From Pectobacterium wasabiae CFBP 3304 (GTDB taxonomy: Bacteria > Pseudomonadota > Gammaproteobacteria > Enterobacterales > Enterobacteriaceae): a stretch of DNA of 64,000 bases. This document shows, piece by piece, positions 20,813-30,653 of this stretch. The stretch spans positions 4,154,001-4,218,000 of the forward strand of contig NZ_CP015750.1 in the NCBI RefSeq assembly GCF_001742185.1. The letters are read 5' to 3'. The translations under genes and the position numbers were made by a program. Below the pieces are notes generated by a model. That model was not told the origin of the DNA. It was given only the letters and a program-made list of their open reading frames with translations, and did not search any database. Each line of letters opens with the position of its first letter. Positions within the stretch are counted from its first letter, which is position 1.

Positions 20813-22210
20813 ATGAGCACGACGCGTAGTGAAAAAGACTCAATGGGGCCAATCGATGTTCCTGCGGAACGTTTATGGGGAGCACAAACGCAACGGTCAC
20901 TGGAACATTTCCGTATTTCTGAAGAAAAAATGCCGCGCGCGCTGATTTATGCGCTGGCGCAAACCAAGCGTGCGGCGGCCCGCGTCAACATGGATCTCAC
21001 GCTTCTGCCAGCCGATCGCGGAAATGCGATTATTCAGGCAGCGGACGAAGTGTTGGCAGGAAAACATGCGGGAGAATTCCCGTTAGCGATCTGGCAGACG
21101 GGGTCTGGCACGCAAAGTAATATGAATATGAACGAGGTGTTGGCTAACCGTGCCAGTGAGCTACTGGGAGGAGAACGTGGCAATAATCGGTTGGTTCATC
21201 CAAATGATGATGTCAACAAAAGTCAGAGTTCTAACGATGTGTTCCCGACGGCGATGCATGTGGCGGCCGTGGTTGCGATCAACGAATATCTGATTCCTGA
21301 ATTGAAGGCATTGCACGCGACGCTAGCATCAAAGGCTGAGCAATTTAAGGATATCGTCAAAATCGGTCGTACACATTTACAGGATGCCACTCCGCTGACG
21401 CTAGGGCAGGAAATCTCCGGCTGGGCAGCGATGTTGCAGCATAACCTGAAGCATATCGAAAACAGCGTGCCGCATATTTGCGAGTTGGCACTGGGCGGTA
21501 CCGCTGTTGGAACGGGGTTGAACACGCATCCTGAATATGCGGTGCGTGTGGCAGAGGAACTGGCGCAATTAACCGGTCAGCCATTCGTAACCTCGCCGAA
21601 TAAATTCGAAGCGCTGGCGACCTGTGATGCACTGGTTCATGGACATGGTGCCTTAAAGGGGCTGGCGGCATCGCTAATGAAGATTGCCAACGATGTGCGC
21701 TGGCTGGCTTCTGGTCCGCGCTGCGGCATCGGTGAACTGAGTATTCCTGAAAACGAACCAGGCAGCTCCATCATGCCGGGTAAGGTCAATCCGACTCAGT
21801 GTGAAGCGCTGACAATGCTGTGTTGCCAGGTGATGGGTAATGACGTCGCCGTGAATATTGGCGGGGCTTCCGGTAACTTTGAGTTAAACGTGTACCGCCC
21901 AATGGTGATTCATAACTTCCTGCAATCGATTCGCCTGTTGGCTGATGGCATGAAGAGCTTTGATGAGCACTGTGCGGTAGGGATTGAACCGAATCGCGAT
22001 CGCATCAATCAACTGCTGAACGAATCGCTGATGCTGGTGACTGCGCTGAACACGCATATCGGCTATGACAAAGCAGCCGAAATTGCTAAAAAAGCGCATA
22101 AAGAAGGCCTGACGCTGAAGGCGGCTGCGCTCAAATTAAGCTATCTGACAGAAGCTCAGTTTGATGAGTGGGTCCGACCGGAAGAGATGGTCGGTAGCCT
22201 GAAAAACTAA
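20813..22210 (+). CDS. fumC: Class II fumarate hydratase
   Basis: 465-residue iron-independent fumarase of the TCA cycle (E. coli FumC is 467). The fumarate-lyase signature [13 protein letters not shown], with the catalytic Ser in the mobile SS loop, is present, as are [21 protein letters not shown] and [16 protein letters not shown]. The strong ribosome-binding site aaggagg precedes ATG 20813. In E. coli fumC is SoxRS-controlled; no SoxS box is claimed here. Confidence 0.98.
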   Translation: MSTTRSEKDSMGPIDVPAERLWGAQTQRSLEHFRISEEKMPRALIYALAQTKRAAARVNMDLTLLPADRGNAIIQAADEVLAGKHAGEFPLAIWQTGSGTQSNMNMNEVLANRASELLGGERGNNRLVHPNDDVNKSQSSNDVFPTAMHVAAVVAINEYLIPELKALHATLASKAEQFKDIVKIGRTHLQDATPLTLGQEISGWAAMLQHNLKHIENSVPHICELALGGTAVGTGLNTHPEYAVRVAEELAQLTGQPFVTSPNKFEALATCDALVHGHGALKGLAASLMKIANDVRWLASGPRCGIGELSIPENEPGSSIMPGKVNPTQCEALTMLCCQVMGNDVAVNIGGASGNFELNVYRPMVIHNFLQSIRLLADGMKSFDEHCAVGIEPNRDRINQLLNESLMLVTALNTHIGYDKAAEIAKKAHKEGLTLKAAALKLSYLTEAQFDEWVRPEEMVGSLKN

Positions 22211-22238
22211 TGGCGCTGTAGTTAGCGTGTTATCACGT

Positions 22239-22264
22239 AGCCTGCCGATATCTATCCGCAGGCT
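22239..22264 (+). terminator. Terminator between fumC and tus
   Basis: Stem agcctgc / gcaggct with a 12-nt loop followed by tttttcttttt. Located between convergent genes, 28 bp after fumC and 9 bp past the tus stop. Confidence 0.85.
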
Positions 22265-22273
22265 TTTTCTTTT

Positions 22274-23209
22274 TCATTCAGGCGCATCGGTATACAGATG
22301 CAAACGTGGAATAAGCAGGCGAAGTTCGGCCGCTTTCGGTTTGTGCTTGTGTTTGATGTTGTTGGCATCGTAAGGATTCAATTCGCCGATAACTGGCACA
22401 TCGCCTCCAGATTCCTGCTGACAAAGCACGAGCAGGGGAGACGGGCAGGGATGCTGAACCTGTTTCTGTTGCTCGGGATACCACACGCGTGCGATGGGCT
22501 GCACTTTCACCGGACGTTTTATCTTCAGGACTGCATCTTCCGGCAATTGCAATACGGCATCCATTTCCTGTTCTACATGCTCAAGCCATTGCGCTTTGGT
22601 ATACGGTGTCGCATTTTTTGCTGCGTTCAGGCTTTTGGTCAATTTCTCCAGCAGCTCCCCTCGCGCCATATTCTTGATAATGTGCTTATTTGCCCAGCCA
22701 AATCGGACTGATGCCGGATTTGTTATTAGCGTCAACGAGCGGTAAGCGCTAAGCGTGATCAGCCCTTTCAGATGTGTGTGGACGAACTCAAAGCGCTGTT
22801 CCGGTTCTAGCCCTGATTCAACGGTAATAATCTGTTCCAACTCCTTTTTAAGTGCATTAATTTCCGCGATGAGCGACTGTGCTTGCTGATATTGTGCGGC
22901 GTTGACGGAAAAGCAGAGCGCTCCCGGTAAACGAATGGCACTTTTGCTGCTGAGCGTTTCCGGATAATGGTGAATGAACAGACGCTGAAAATGCGCTAGC
23001 CCTTTATCTCTAGCCTTCAGTCCAACGTCCTGTGTGACGGCTATGTGTTCGATAGGATTATGCTCCGTTCCTTTTTCCACATTGGGAAGGGAGTAGACGC
23101 GGCCCGCCAGCAGTCGATACGCAGAGAATTGCTGCTGCATCACGGCAAGCTTGGTTTCTAACGTTTGAAAACAGAGGTTCATGCGTTCGATTAGCGCGTA
23201 GCGATTCAT
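22274..23209 (-). CDS. tus: Tus, DNA replication terminus site-binding protein
   Basis: 311-residue replication fork-arrest protein (E. coli Tus is 309) that binds Ter sites as a monomer and blocks DnaB helicase from one side. The DNA-contacting stretch FGWANKHIIKNMARGE, the basic strand LKIKRPVKVQPIARVWY and the C-terminal LRLLIPRLHLYTDAP are highly conserved. The start is 13 bp from a consensus Ter site, so autorepression as in E. coli is expected. Confidence 0.97.
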   Translation of the reverse strand: MNRYALIERMNLCFQTLETKLAVMQQQFSAYRLLAGRVYSLPNVEKGTEHNPIEHIAVTQDVGLKARDKGLAHFQRLFIHHYPETLSSKSAIRLPGALCFSVNAAQYQQAQSLIAEINALKKELEQIITVESGLEPEQRFEFVHTHLKGLITLSAYRSLTLITNPASVRFGWANKHIIKNMARGELLEKLTKSLNAAKNATPYTKAQWLEHVEQEMDAVLQLPEDAVLKIKRPVKVQPIARVWYPEQQKQVQHPCPSPLLVLCQQESGGDVPVIGELNPYDANNIKHKHKPKAAELRLLIPRLHLYTDAPE

Positions 23210-23221
23210 TTATAACTTCAT

Positions 23222-23240
23222 TTTAGTTACAACATACTTA
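23222..23240 (-). promoter_or_regulatory. Ter replication arrest site
   Basis: The minus strand reads TAAGTATGTTGTAACTAAA, identical over 19 bp to the core of E. coli TerB, directly upstream of tus. The GC(6)-equivalent pair is at 23237, so the non-permissive face points to higher coordinates. Forks arriving from the dif side should be stopped, while forks from the rsx side should pass. Confidence 0.93.
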
Positions 23241-23377
23241 ACTTTATACTTATAAACGTACACTTCAGCAATGGTAATTGTGATTATTTTCAGTCAAGGC
23301 TGGTGGGAGAATCGAAAGGGTAAGGAGGGCAACGCGGAGTTTACCCTGATTCAGATAAACTCCGATAATAAAGAGGT

Positions 23378-24645
23378 TTAAAGGCGGTGTTTCAGTATCA
23401 GGCTGACTACCAATGCGAAAAATAAGAGCGTTGCGAGGAACACAGTAATGCCCATCCAGCCGAATGAGTACCAGAAGAATCCCCCAGCGTGCCAGCGAGA
23501 CTCGATCCCAGATAGTAAGAAAAGAGATACATGGATGAAGCCTGACCCTTGGCGCGCCGTGCCCGTTGGCCAATCCAACTGCTGGCAACCGAGTGGGCGG
23601 CGAAGAAGCCCGCAGTAAAAAGCATCATCCCACCAAAAATAGCGAATAGCGGACTCAGCGCCGTCATTCCTAATCCCATCAGCATCAGAAGGATTGCAAT
23701 ACTTAGCACCGGGCCGCGTCCGTAGCGGGGCGTTAACGCGCCAGCTTTTGGTGAACTGTAACTTCCGGTGAGATAGACCACGGAAAGTAAACCAACCACC
23801 GCCTGACTGAGTAAATACGGTGGAGCCAGCAGGCGATACCCAATGTAGTTAAACAAGGTAACAAATGCACCCATCAGCAAAAATCCCTCAAGGAACAGCA
23901 GCGGCAAACCCGCATCACGCCAATGTAGTTTGCTATTTAGCAGCAACGTTTTCGGGCGCAGTGAACCGGGGCGGAAATGGCGTGATTCCGGCAGAATTCG
24001 CCAGAACGTTATCGCTGCAATGAGCGCCAGTACACCGATTGCACCGATGGCAACCCGCCACGGGAAATAGTCCGTTAATACGCCGCTGACCAAACGCCCG
24101 CTCATCCCGCCGATCGAATTGCCGCTGATATATAGCCCCATCGAAAATGCCAATACACTGGGGTGAATTTCCTCACTCAGGTAACTCATGGCGACGGCCG
24201 CGACGCCGCTTAGCGACAGGCCGATCATTGCCCGCATGATCAATACGCCGTTCCAACTGGTCATAAATGCGCAAATCACGGTACAGAGCGCAGCCAGCAT
24301 CAAGGATACCACCATCACATTCTTACGACCGATCGTGTCGGAGAGGGGCCCGGTGAACAGCAGCCCAAAAGCCAGCATCACCGTTGAGACGGAAAGTGAC
24401 AAACTGCTGGTTGCTGGCGAAATACCAAAATCCTGAGATAACACCGGCAATAGCGGTTGTACGCAATACAGCAGGGCGAACGTTGCTAATCCAGCCGAAA
24501 ACAGCGCCAACGTGACACGCATAAATTGTGGTGTACCACGTGTGATATAGGGGGTTTTACCAGAAGATTTCGGGACGATATCATCCGCATCATCGGCCGC
24601 AGAAATAGGCCAATCGCTTGGTGCCGAAGATGGCAGGTTACTCAC
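23378..24645 (-). pseudogene. ynfM: YnfM-type MFS transporter with one-base frameshift
   Basis: Major facilitator transporter that would be about 422 residues with 12 helices (E. coli YnfM is 417), here read in two frames. The first frame runs from 24645 to about 23486, ending in the conserved YLFSYYLGSSLAGTLG. The conserved continuation GGFFWYSFGWMGITVFLATL lies in another frame ending at 23378. Adding one base to the run of five C at 23481-23485 restores the full C-terminus, including the last helix. Either a homopolymer sequencing error or a recent inactivation. Without correction the product ends in an unrelated tail at 23407. MFS motif GPLSDTIGRKNVM is intact; divergent from its probable regulator ynfL. 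Confidence 0.85.
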
Positions 24646-24758
24646 AATAATTCCTTACCGGAAAAGGTAAATCAGGCGTAAACAACAATGAAGCGATCAT
24701 AGAAGAGTGATATTATTTTGTATAATATATTAATAATCATGATTGATATGTTTAAAGT

Positions 24759-25655
24759 ATGAATATCGAACTACGTCACCTTCGCTACTTTATTGCCGTC
24801 GCCGAAGAGCTGCATTTCGGGCGCGCCGCAGAAAGATTGCGCATTTCACAGCCGCCGCTGAGCCAACAGATTCAAATTCTGGAAGAGCAGGTGGGTGCGA
24901 AACTTTTAGCGCGCAACAACCGGAATGTTCAGCTCACCCCGGCGGGTACGATGTTCCTGAAAGAGGCCTGGTCGATCATCAGCCAGGTGGATCAGGCGGC
25001 GGAGCGGGCATCCCGTATCCAACGCGGCGAGATTGGCGAATTAACGATCGGCTTTACGTCGTCTGCGCCGTTTATCAAAAAGATTTCCAGCAGCTTGCTG
25101 CGTTTTCGCCAAACATACCCAGAAGTGCATATTCAGATGATGGAGCTCAACACCAAACAGCAAATTGAACCGCTGCTGAACGGTAAGCTCGATATTGGCA
25201 TCATGCGCAATAACCCGCTGCCGGATACGTTGAATCATCAGTTGCTGTTGCGTGAACCGTTAATCGCCGTGGTGCAGGAATCCCATCCGTTAGTGCAACA
25301 GGCCGCAGGGCATGCAATTAACATCACACAGTTGGCGAATGAGCCGTTCGTTTTCTTCTCTCGCGCGGTCGGAACTGCACTGTATGACGATACACTGACG
25401 TTGCTGAAACGCTATGGCATCAGCCCCTACATCACGCAAGAAGTTGGTGAGGCGATGACCATCGTCGGATTGGTATCAGCAGGGTTGGGTGTGTCCATTT
25501 TGCCTGCGTCATTCTTGCGTATTCGGGTCGATGGGGTGAAATATTTACTGCTGGAAGAGGACGATGCCACGACGGAAGTTTGGTTGGTTACGGCACGACA
25601 TCATCCGCAAAGTGCAGCGGCTAACATGCTGATGTCGCTAATGCTGGGCGGATAA
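24759..25655 (+). CDS. ynfL: YnfL-type LysR transcriptional regulator
   Basis: 298-residue LysR-family regulator. The N-terminal winged helix-turn-helix runs NIELRHLRYFIAVAEELHF, then RAAERLRISQPPLSQQIQILEEQVG (24828-24902), with a C-terminal periplasmic-binding-like effector domain. It diverges from ynfM across a 113-bp AT-rich spacer, the classical layout for a LysR gene controlling its neighbour. Same pair as E. coli ynfL-ynfM. The effector is unknown. Confidence 0.93.
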   Translation: MNIELRHLRYFIAVAEELHFGRAAERLRISQPPLSQQIQILEEQVGAKLLARNNRNVQLTPAGTMFLKEAWSIISQVDQAAERASRIQRGEIGELTIGFTSSAPFIKKISSSLLRFRQTYPEVHIQMMELNTKQQIEPLLNGKLDIGIMRNNPLPDTLNHQLLLREPLIAVVQESHPLVQQAAGHAINITQLANEPFVFFSRAVGTALYDDTLTLLKRYGISPYITQEVGEAMTIVGLVSAGLGVSILPASFLRIRVDGVKYLLLEEDDATTEVWLVTARHHPQSAAANMLMSLMLGG

Positions 25656-25836
25656 TAGTTAAAATATGCGCGCTAAATCACATAACGAATCAAATATTTG
25701 ACGAGTTTAGTGAAAAGCCCCACCATACCCGCAGTTTTTTTATTTTGCAGCGTGAAAAATAGTTATGCCGCGATAATAAAGATAAATTTTTCAATAGCAG
25801 TGCCCGTTATAATGCGAATGAGTAGGAGCCAGGTTT

Positions 25837-27054
25837 GTGATTGCCGACGGTCAACCAGGACACATCGATCAAATCAAACAAATTAATGCCGGTGCAGTCT
25901 ATCGGCTGATCGATAAGTACGGCCCGATATCACGTATCGAACTGTCCAAACGCGCTCAGCTCGCGCCCGCCAGTATTACCAAAATCGTCCGTGAACTGCT
26001 GGAAGCTCATCTGGTACAGGAAACTGAATATCAGGATGTCGGTAGCAGAGGGCGTCCCGCTATAGGCCTGATCTTGGATACCCAAGCCTGGCACTATCTT
26101 TCTGCACGCATCAGCCACAATACCCTGTTATTGGCACTGCGCGATCTCAGCAGTAAGCTGGTTGTGGAGGAGGTGATTCCGCTTCCCGCAGAAATCGCGC
26201 AGCCACTGCTTGACCGCATTCTGAATGAAATCGATCAGTTTTTTATTCGACACCAAAAACGGTTGGAGCGATTAACCGCAATCGCGATTACCGCACCAGG
26301 CATGATTGATGCGAGCAAGGGCGTTATTCACCGGATGCCGTTTTATGACGTTGAGGAAATGGCGATTGGTCCGGCACTGGAACAGCGCACGGGGTTGCCG
26401 GTGTATTTGCAGCATGATATCTGTGCCTGGACAATGGCCGAAGCGCTATATGGCGCATCACGTGATTGCCAAAACGTCGTTCAGGTGGTGATCGATCATA
26501 ACGTCGGCGCAGGGATCATTACCGGTGGGCGTATCCTGCATGCGGGAAGCAGAAATCTGGTCGAAATAGGGCACACGCAGGTCGATCCCTATGGCAAGCG
26601 TTGTTATTGCGGGAATCACGGTTGTCTGGAAACGGTCGCCAGCACGGAAAACATGCTGGAACTGGCGCAGCAACGCATGAATACCTCCATGAGTTCGCTT
26701 CTGCACGGTTCACCGCTCAGCGTTGAGAATCTGTGTGATGCTGCGCTCAATGGCGATCAGTTAGCCAAAGATATCATTAACGATGTGGGTAATAATGTGG
26801 GCCGCATTGTCGCCATCATGGTGAATCTCTTCAATCCCGATAAAATCCTGGTTGGTTCCCCCCTGAATAAAGCAGCCAGCATTTTGCATCCCGCTATTTT
26901 AGGCTGTATTCAACAACAGTCATTCCCGCCCTATAGCCACAACATCCAGGTGGAGGCGACCCAGTTCTACAATCAGGGTACGATGCCCGGTGCCGCACTG
27001 GTGAAAGATGCGCTCTACAATGGATCGCTGTTAGTTAAATTGTTGCAGGGATAA
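25837..27054 (+). CDS. mlc: Mlc, ROK-family global sugar repressor
   Basis: 405-residue repressor of PTS glucose/mannose genes, sequestered at the membrane by dephosphorylated PtsG (E. coli Mlc is 406). An N-terminal helix-turn-helix (SRIELSKRAQLAPASITKIV) is followed by the ROK kinase-like domain. The zinc-binding motif CYCGNHGCLE, preceded by EIGHTQVDPYGKR, is intact, as is VIDHNVGAGIITGG. GTG 25837 is the start, with ribosome-binding site taggag about 9 bp upstream. The chromosomal position between ynfL and the bioD-like gene matches E. coli. Confidence 0.96.
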   Translation: MIADGQPGHIDQIKQINAGAVYRLIDKYGPISRIELSKRAQLAPASITKIVRELLEAHLVQETEYQDVGSRGRPAIGLILDTQAWHYLSARISHNTLLLALRDLSSKLVVEEVIPLPAEIAQPLLDRILNEIDQFFIRHQKRLERLTAIAITAPGMIDASKGVIHRMPFYDVEEMAIGPALEQRTGLPVYLQHDICAWTMAEALYGASRDCQNVVQVVIDHNVGAGIITGGRILHAGSRNLVEIGHTQVDPYGKRCYCGNHGCLETVASTENMLELAQQRMNTSMSSLLHGSPLSVENLCDAALNGDQLAKDIINDVGNNVGRIVAIMVNLFNPDKILVGSPLNKAASILHPAILGCIQQQSFPPYSHNIQVEATQFYNQGTMPGAALVKDALYNGSLLVKLLQG

Positions 27055-27186
27055 CCATAAAGGTGTAGAGCAACAAAACATTGCGCTAACGCAAACCGCC
27101 AGAATGAGGCATAGCCTAGACTTTCACGCTTGGAAAGCATTTAGCTGTGCTTGTTTTGTTGTATTTAGGTGGTCTGGAGTTATCCC

Positions 27187-27852
27187 ATGTTGAAACGTAT
27201 TTTTGTCACTGGTACTGATACCGCTGTTGGCAAAACGGTGGTATCCAAGGCGCTACTGCAAAAACTGGCGCTGGCAGGTAAGTCGGTTGCGGGCTATAAA
27301 CCGATAGCAAAAGGGTGCGAAGAGACGGAAGCGGGTTTGCGTAATAAAGATGCACTGTTGCTACAAGCGGCCTCTACGCTGGAATTGCCCTATAACATGG
27401 TTAACCCCATTGCACTGCGAGAGGATGAAATCAGCGCCAGTGATGAAGCGATTGATTACTGTACGATGACGCAAGGTCTACGCCACATGAGCGAGACCGC
27501 GGATATCGTGGTGGTTGAAGGCACCGGTGGGTGGCGAACCGTTATGAACGATCTGCGGCCATATTCCGAATGGGTGGTACAGGAACAACTGCCTGTTGTG
27601 CTGGTTGTCGGCATTAAGCTGGGCTGCATCAGCCATGCGCTGCTAACGGCACAGGCGATTATCAATGATGGTTTACCGTTGGTTGGCTGGGTCGCTAACC
27701 GTATTAACCCCGGCCTGGCGAATTATGCAGAGATTATTCATGTTCTGCGCAAAAAAATTCCGGCACCGCAACTGGGCGAATTACCTTACTTACCCCGCGC
27801 TGAGCAGCGGGATCTCTCGTCTTATATCGATCTTTCTGCCGTCAGCAATTAG
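27187..27852 (+). CDS. bioD: Dethiobiotin synthetase paralog (YnfK/BioD2)
   Basis: 221-residue ATP-dependent synthetase of the BioD family. The P-loop GTDTAVGKT is near the N-terminus, with a Lys in AGYKPIAKG and the acidic GTGGWRT motif replacing the usual GAGGWL-like segment. ATG 27187 is chosen because tctggag lies 8 bp upstream; a GTG six codons earlier is the alternative. It is not in a bio operon and sits after mlc, as E. coli ynfK does, so it is probably the second, non-operonic copy. Activity on diaminopelargonate is likely but not certain. Confidence 0.88.
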   Translation: MLKRIFVTGTDTAVGKTVVSKALLQKLALAGKSVAGYKPIAKGCEETEAGLRNKDALLLQAASTLELPYNMVNPIALREDEISASDEAIDYCTMTQGLRHMSETADIVVVEGTGGWRTVMNDLRPYSEWVVQEQLPVVLVVGIKLGCISHALLTAQAIINDGLPLVGWVANRINPGLANYAEIIHVLRKKIPAPQLGELPYLPRAEQRDLSSYIDLSAVSN

Positions 27853-27867
27853 TTTCTCTCATTTTCT

Positions 27868-27888
27868 ATTCCCGCATCCTGCGGGAAT
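27868..27888 (+). terminator. Terminator after bioD-like gene
   Basis: Perfect 8-bp stem attcccgc / gcgggaat with a five-base loop and a modest downstream T-rich stretch (aaattttct). Confidence 0.6.
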
Positions 27889-27953
27889 AAATTTTCTCCG
27901 CCATGCCACCTGTTATACTCACAGGCAGTTTTTCTTCTTATCCTGAAAATATA

Positions 27954-29441
27954 ATGAAAACAGAGAATAACCAGAACCCAACACCTGTCCCACATCGCCA
28001 TTGGATTTTAATTGCCTGTATGCTGGCCATGTTCACGGCCGCGATTGAGGTGACCATTGTCGCCACGGCGTTGCCCACCATCATCGCTGATTTAGGTGGG
28101 TTTTCCCTATTAGGTTGGGTTTTTGCGGGTTATTTGCTGACACAGTCGATCAGTATTCCGATTTATGGCCGGTTGGCCGATCTGTATGGTCGTAAAAAGG
28201 TTTTCTTCTTCGGCATGATTGTGTTTCTGCTGGGATCGATACTGTGCGGGTTCTCCACGCAGATGGGCTGGTTAATTGTCTTCCGCACCTTGCAAGGGCT
28301 AGGTGCAGGTGCGATTACGCCGATCGCATTCACCATTGTTGCCGATGTTTATAGTTCAACCGAACGCCCGAAAATACAGGGCTATCTATCCAGCGTGTGG
28401 GGCGTTTCCGCTATTATCGGTCCGTTGCTGGGGGCATTTATCGTGCAACATTTCAACTGGGCGCTGGTTTTCTGGGTGAATGTGCCGATTGGGCTATTTT
28501 CGATCTTCTTGCTGGCTCGTTATCTACCGACGATCAATGCCGTGCGACAACATAAGTTGGACTGGATGGGCGCATTCTATCTAGTCGTGTCCGTCGCCAG
28601 TCTGCTGATGGCGTTGCTACAGGCAGAGGTGTTCGGTTACTGGGTTATCCCGCTGCTTGCAGTCTCCGTTGTGGGTAGCATCTTGCTGATTCGGCAGGAA
28701 AAACGCACGCCAGAGCCGTTGTTTCCACTGGCGTTGTGGCGCAATCGGGTCATTATCGCCGGTAACCTCGGGGGATTAGTTGTCGGCGCGGCTATGATGG
28801 GCGTGAGCGCTTTTTTACCGACGTTCATTCAAGGGGTAATGGGCAGAACCCCGCTAGAGGCAGGCAGCATATTGGCGATGATGTCGATTGGCTGGCCGCT
28901 GGCCAGCACGCTGAGCGGGCGCTTAATGCTGTGGACATCGTACCGATTTACGGCGATGTGCGGCGGTATTGTGCTGCTTATTGGTAGCTTGACGCTGTTA
29001 ACCGTTCAACCAGACAGCAATCTTATGTGGGCACGGCTCGCGGCATTTTTGATCGGTTCGGGAATGGGGCTAAGCAGCACTACCTTTCTGGTTTCGATAC
29101 AAAACTCAGTGGACTACTCTATTCGCGGTATTGCGACAGCCTCCGCCATGTTTACTCGCATGCTGGGATCGGCATTGGGGACGGCAATTCTTGGCGCTAC
29201 GTTGAACATCAATCTGCACTGGCGATTGCCGGAAGTGAGCGATCCGCTTCAAACGCTCATGGACCCAGCCAAACGCATTTTGCTGAGCGTAAACCAGCTC
29301 GATACGCTGGCATCGCAGGTCGCTTCGTCAATCCATGGCGTATTCATCGTTTCCGCGCTCATCGCGGCTATTACGCTGCTTTCCGCTAGAATGATCCCCG
29401 CGAATCAGCGGCCAGGACATATCGAAAGCGGAAAAAAATAA
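27954..29441 (+). CDS. DHA2-type (14-helix) MFS drug transporter
   Basis: 495-residue major facilitator with 14 predicted helices, resembling EmrB/QacA-type exporters. Motif A-like GRLADLYGRKKVFF follows helix 2, motif C-like VWGVSAIIGPLLGAFI lies in helix 5, and the N-terminal antiporter motif is LDxT-related (AAIEVTIVATALPTI). ATG 27954 gives a short hydrophilic tail before helix 1; the frame is open to an ATG at 27903. Monocistronic, with a strong terminator. Substrate not predictable. Confidence 0.88.
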   Translation: MKTENNQNPTPVPHRHWILIACMLAMFTAAIEVTIVATALPTIIADLGGFSLLGWVFAGYLLTQSISIPIYGRLADLYGRKKVFFFGMIVFLLGSILCGFSTQMGWLIVFRTLQGLGAGAITPIAFTIVADVYSSTERPKIQGYLSSVWGVSAIIGPLLGAFIVQHFNWALVFWVNVPIGLFSIFLLARYLPTINAVRQHKLDWMGAFYLVVSVASLLMALLQAEVFGYWVIPLLAVSVVGSILLIRQEKRTPEPLFPLALWRNRVIIAGNLGGLVVGAAMMGVSAFLPTFIQGVMGRTPLEAGSILAMMSIGWPLASTLSGRLMLWTSYRFTAMCGGIVLLIGSLTLLTVQPDSNLMWARLAAFLIGSGMGLSSTTFLVSIQNSVDYSIRGIATASAMFTRMLGSALGTAILGATLNINLHWRLPEVSDPLQTLMDPAKRILLSVNQLDTLASQVASSIHGVFIVSALIAAITLLSARMIPANQRPGHIESGKK

Positions 29442-29450
29442 CGACAAAAG

Positions 29451-29472
29451 AAAAGGCGCGCAAGCGCCTTTT
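29451..29472 (+). terminator. Bidirectional intrinsic terminator
   Basis: Perfect 9-bp stem aaaaggcgc / gcgcctttt with loop gcaa between convergent genes; the A and T runs in the stem suit both directions. Confidence 0.9.
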
Positions 29473-29490
29473 GACTATCCAGTGGAAGGG

Positions 29491-29790
29491 TTATGGCGTG
29501 GTTGTCGGCTGGCCTTCTGCTGGCGCAGGCATACTTTCCGTATTGACGTCACCCTCGGCATGACGGGTGTAAACAATTTTGTGCGAATCACTTTCGCAGT
29601 GACCGACCACCTGACCACCGGCCTGATTCACCTGATCGTTCGGGACAATATCCAGCGTAAAACCAGATTCAGGCACGCCATTGGCGATGATTTTCTGGGC
29701 AATATCCGCTTTTACGCTCTCGCAAGATGCTTGTGCAACCAACGGAGCGACCAAGAGTAACGCGGCACCAAAAATGACGGTTTTTTTCAT
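29491..29790 (-). CDS. DUF1161 small exported protein
   Basis: 99-residue periplasmic protein with signal peptide MKKTVIFGAALLLVAPLVAQA cleaved before SCES. The DUF1161 pattern is clear: ASCESVKADIAQKIIANGV, FTLDIVPND and VVGHCESDSHKIVY, with the two mature cysteines likely disulfide-bonded. The tail is Pro/Thr-rich. Function unknown. Convergent with the MFS gene. Confidence 0.88.
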   Translation of the reverse strand: MKKTVIFGAALLLVAPLVAQASCESVKADIAQKIIANGVPESGFTLDIVPNDQVNQAGGQVVGHCESDSHKIVYTRHAEGDVNTESMPAPAEGQPTTTP

Positions 29791-29883
29791 CTTTTGATCC
29801 TTTGCTCTGAAAAAAGTCTCTTTGAGTATATCAAACGATGAAGATAACGCGAAAATGCCAAGGAATCAGGCCATCAATGATGA

Positions 29884-30501
29884 TTAAACACAGGGCCCCG
29901 TAGCACAGCCATACATCATAAACAGCGGGAAAAGGATAACGGCTGGAATCATGAGGGGGGCAAGCAACACCTCTTTACCGGAGTTATCGCTGCTGTTGAT
30001 AACTACAGGAATAGGCTGCGGTAAACGTCCCTTGTCTGTCGGGCTGACCAGTGAACCTTCTTTCTTACTGAATGTGCCGTTAGCGCTAAACGTAACTTCG
30101 CCTTTTCCCATCGTTGTGGGAATGTGTGCGGAGAAGAGTTCGCGTAAATCAACTTCCTGCTCTTTGGTCAATCGGCGAGTATCAATTACGTTTTTATACC
30201 TTGCGTAGACTTGACCGTTACGGAGAGAAAAATCGACCCTCACGCCAAGGATGATGTCTTTGTAATCACGATAAAACGCGTAATAGTCCTGATATTCTTT
30301 TTGCGCTTTTGCGTCGGGGAAGGTGTAAATGTAGGTATTGGACTCAGCAATAATCGTTCCGCGATCGTTGGTAATATTCGTGATGTTATCCGTCTCTGGG
30401 TACGTGCTGGCGCACGAACTGATCAGTAAACACATGATGAACACGCCCCACCGTTTGATGTGAAAAGAGCGTAAAAATAATCGTGCTAAATCCATATTCA
30501 T
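29884..30501 (-). CDS. Predicted lipoprotein, unknown family
   Basis: About 205-residue protein with an N-terminal hydrophobic segment ending in the lipobox LLISSC, so lipid attachment at Cys is predicted. The middle is hydrophilic and Tyr-rich (TYIYTFPDAKAQKEYQDYYAFYRDYKD, 30255-30335). A C-terminal hydrophobic segment (LLAPLMIPAVILFPLFMMYG) precedes CATGPCV. ATG 30501 has ggag 9 bp upstream; an ATG five codons earlier is also open. No family recognised. Confidence 0.7.
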   Translation of the reverse strand: MNMDLARLFLRSFHIKRWGVFIMCLLISSCASTYPETDNITNITNDRGTIIAESNTYIYTFPDAKAQKEYQDYYAFYRDYKDIILGVRVDFSLRNGQVYARYKNVIDTRRLTKEQEVDLRELFSAHIPTTMGKGEVTFSANGTFSKKEGSLVSPTDKGRLPQPIPVVINSSDNSGKEVLLAPLMIPAVILFPLFMMYGCATGPCV

Positions 30502-30625
30502 CCTGATGCACTCCATTTTGGATAAAAACGCGCGTTGCTACGATATAGCGATAATCGTCGAACTTAACGGTGACGTCATCCTAGGATGCGAATTAATGCG
30601 TGGCAATACGAAGAGAAAAGAGGAA

Positions 30626-30647
30626 ACCCACGCCAGAAGGCGTGGGT
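30626..30647 (-). terminator. Terminator after ynfB
   Basis: Perfect 9-bp stem acccacgcc / ggcgtgggt; on the minus strand it is followed by ttcctctttt. Confidence 0.8.
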
Positions 30648-30653
30648 AAAGGA

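Noticed and set aside
22298..22711. Plus-strand frame opposite tus
   Set aside because: Antisense shadow of a clearly conserved gene with no supporting features.
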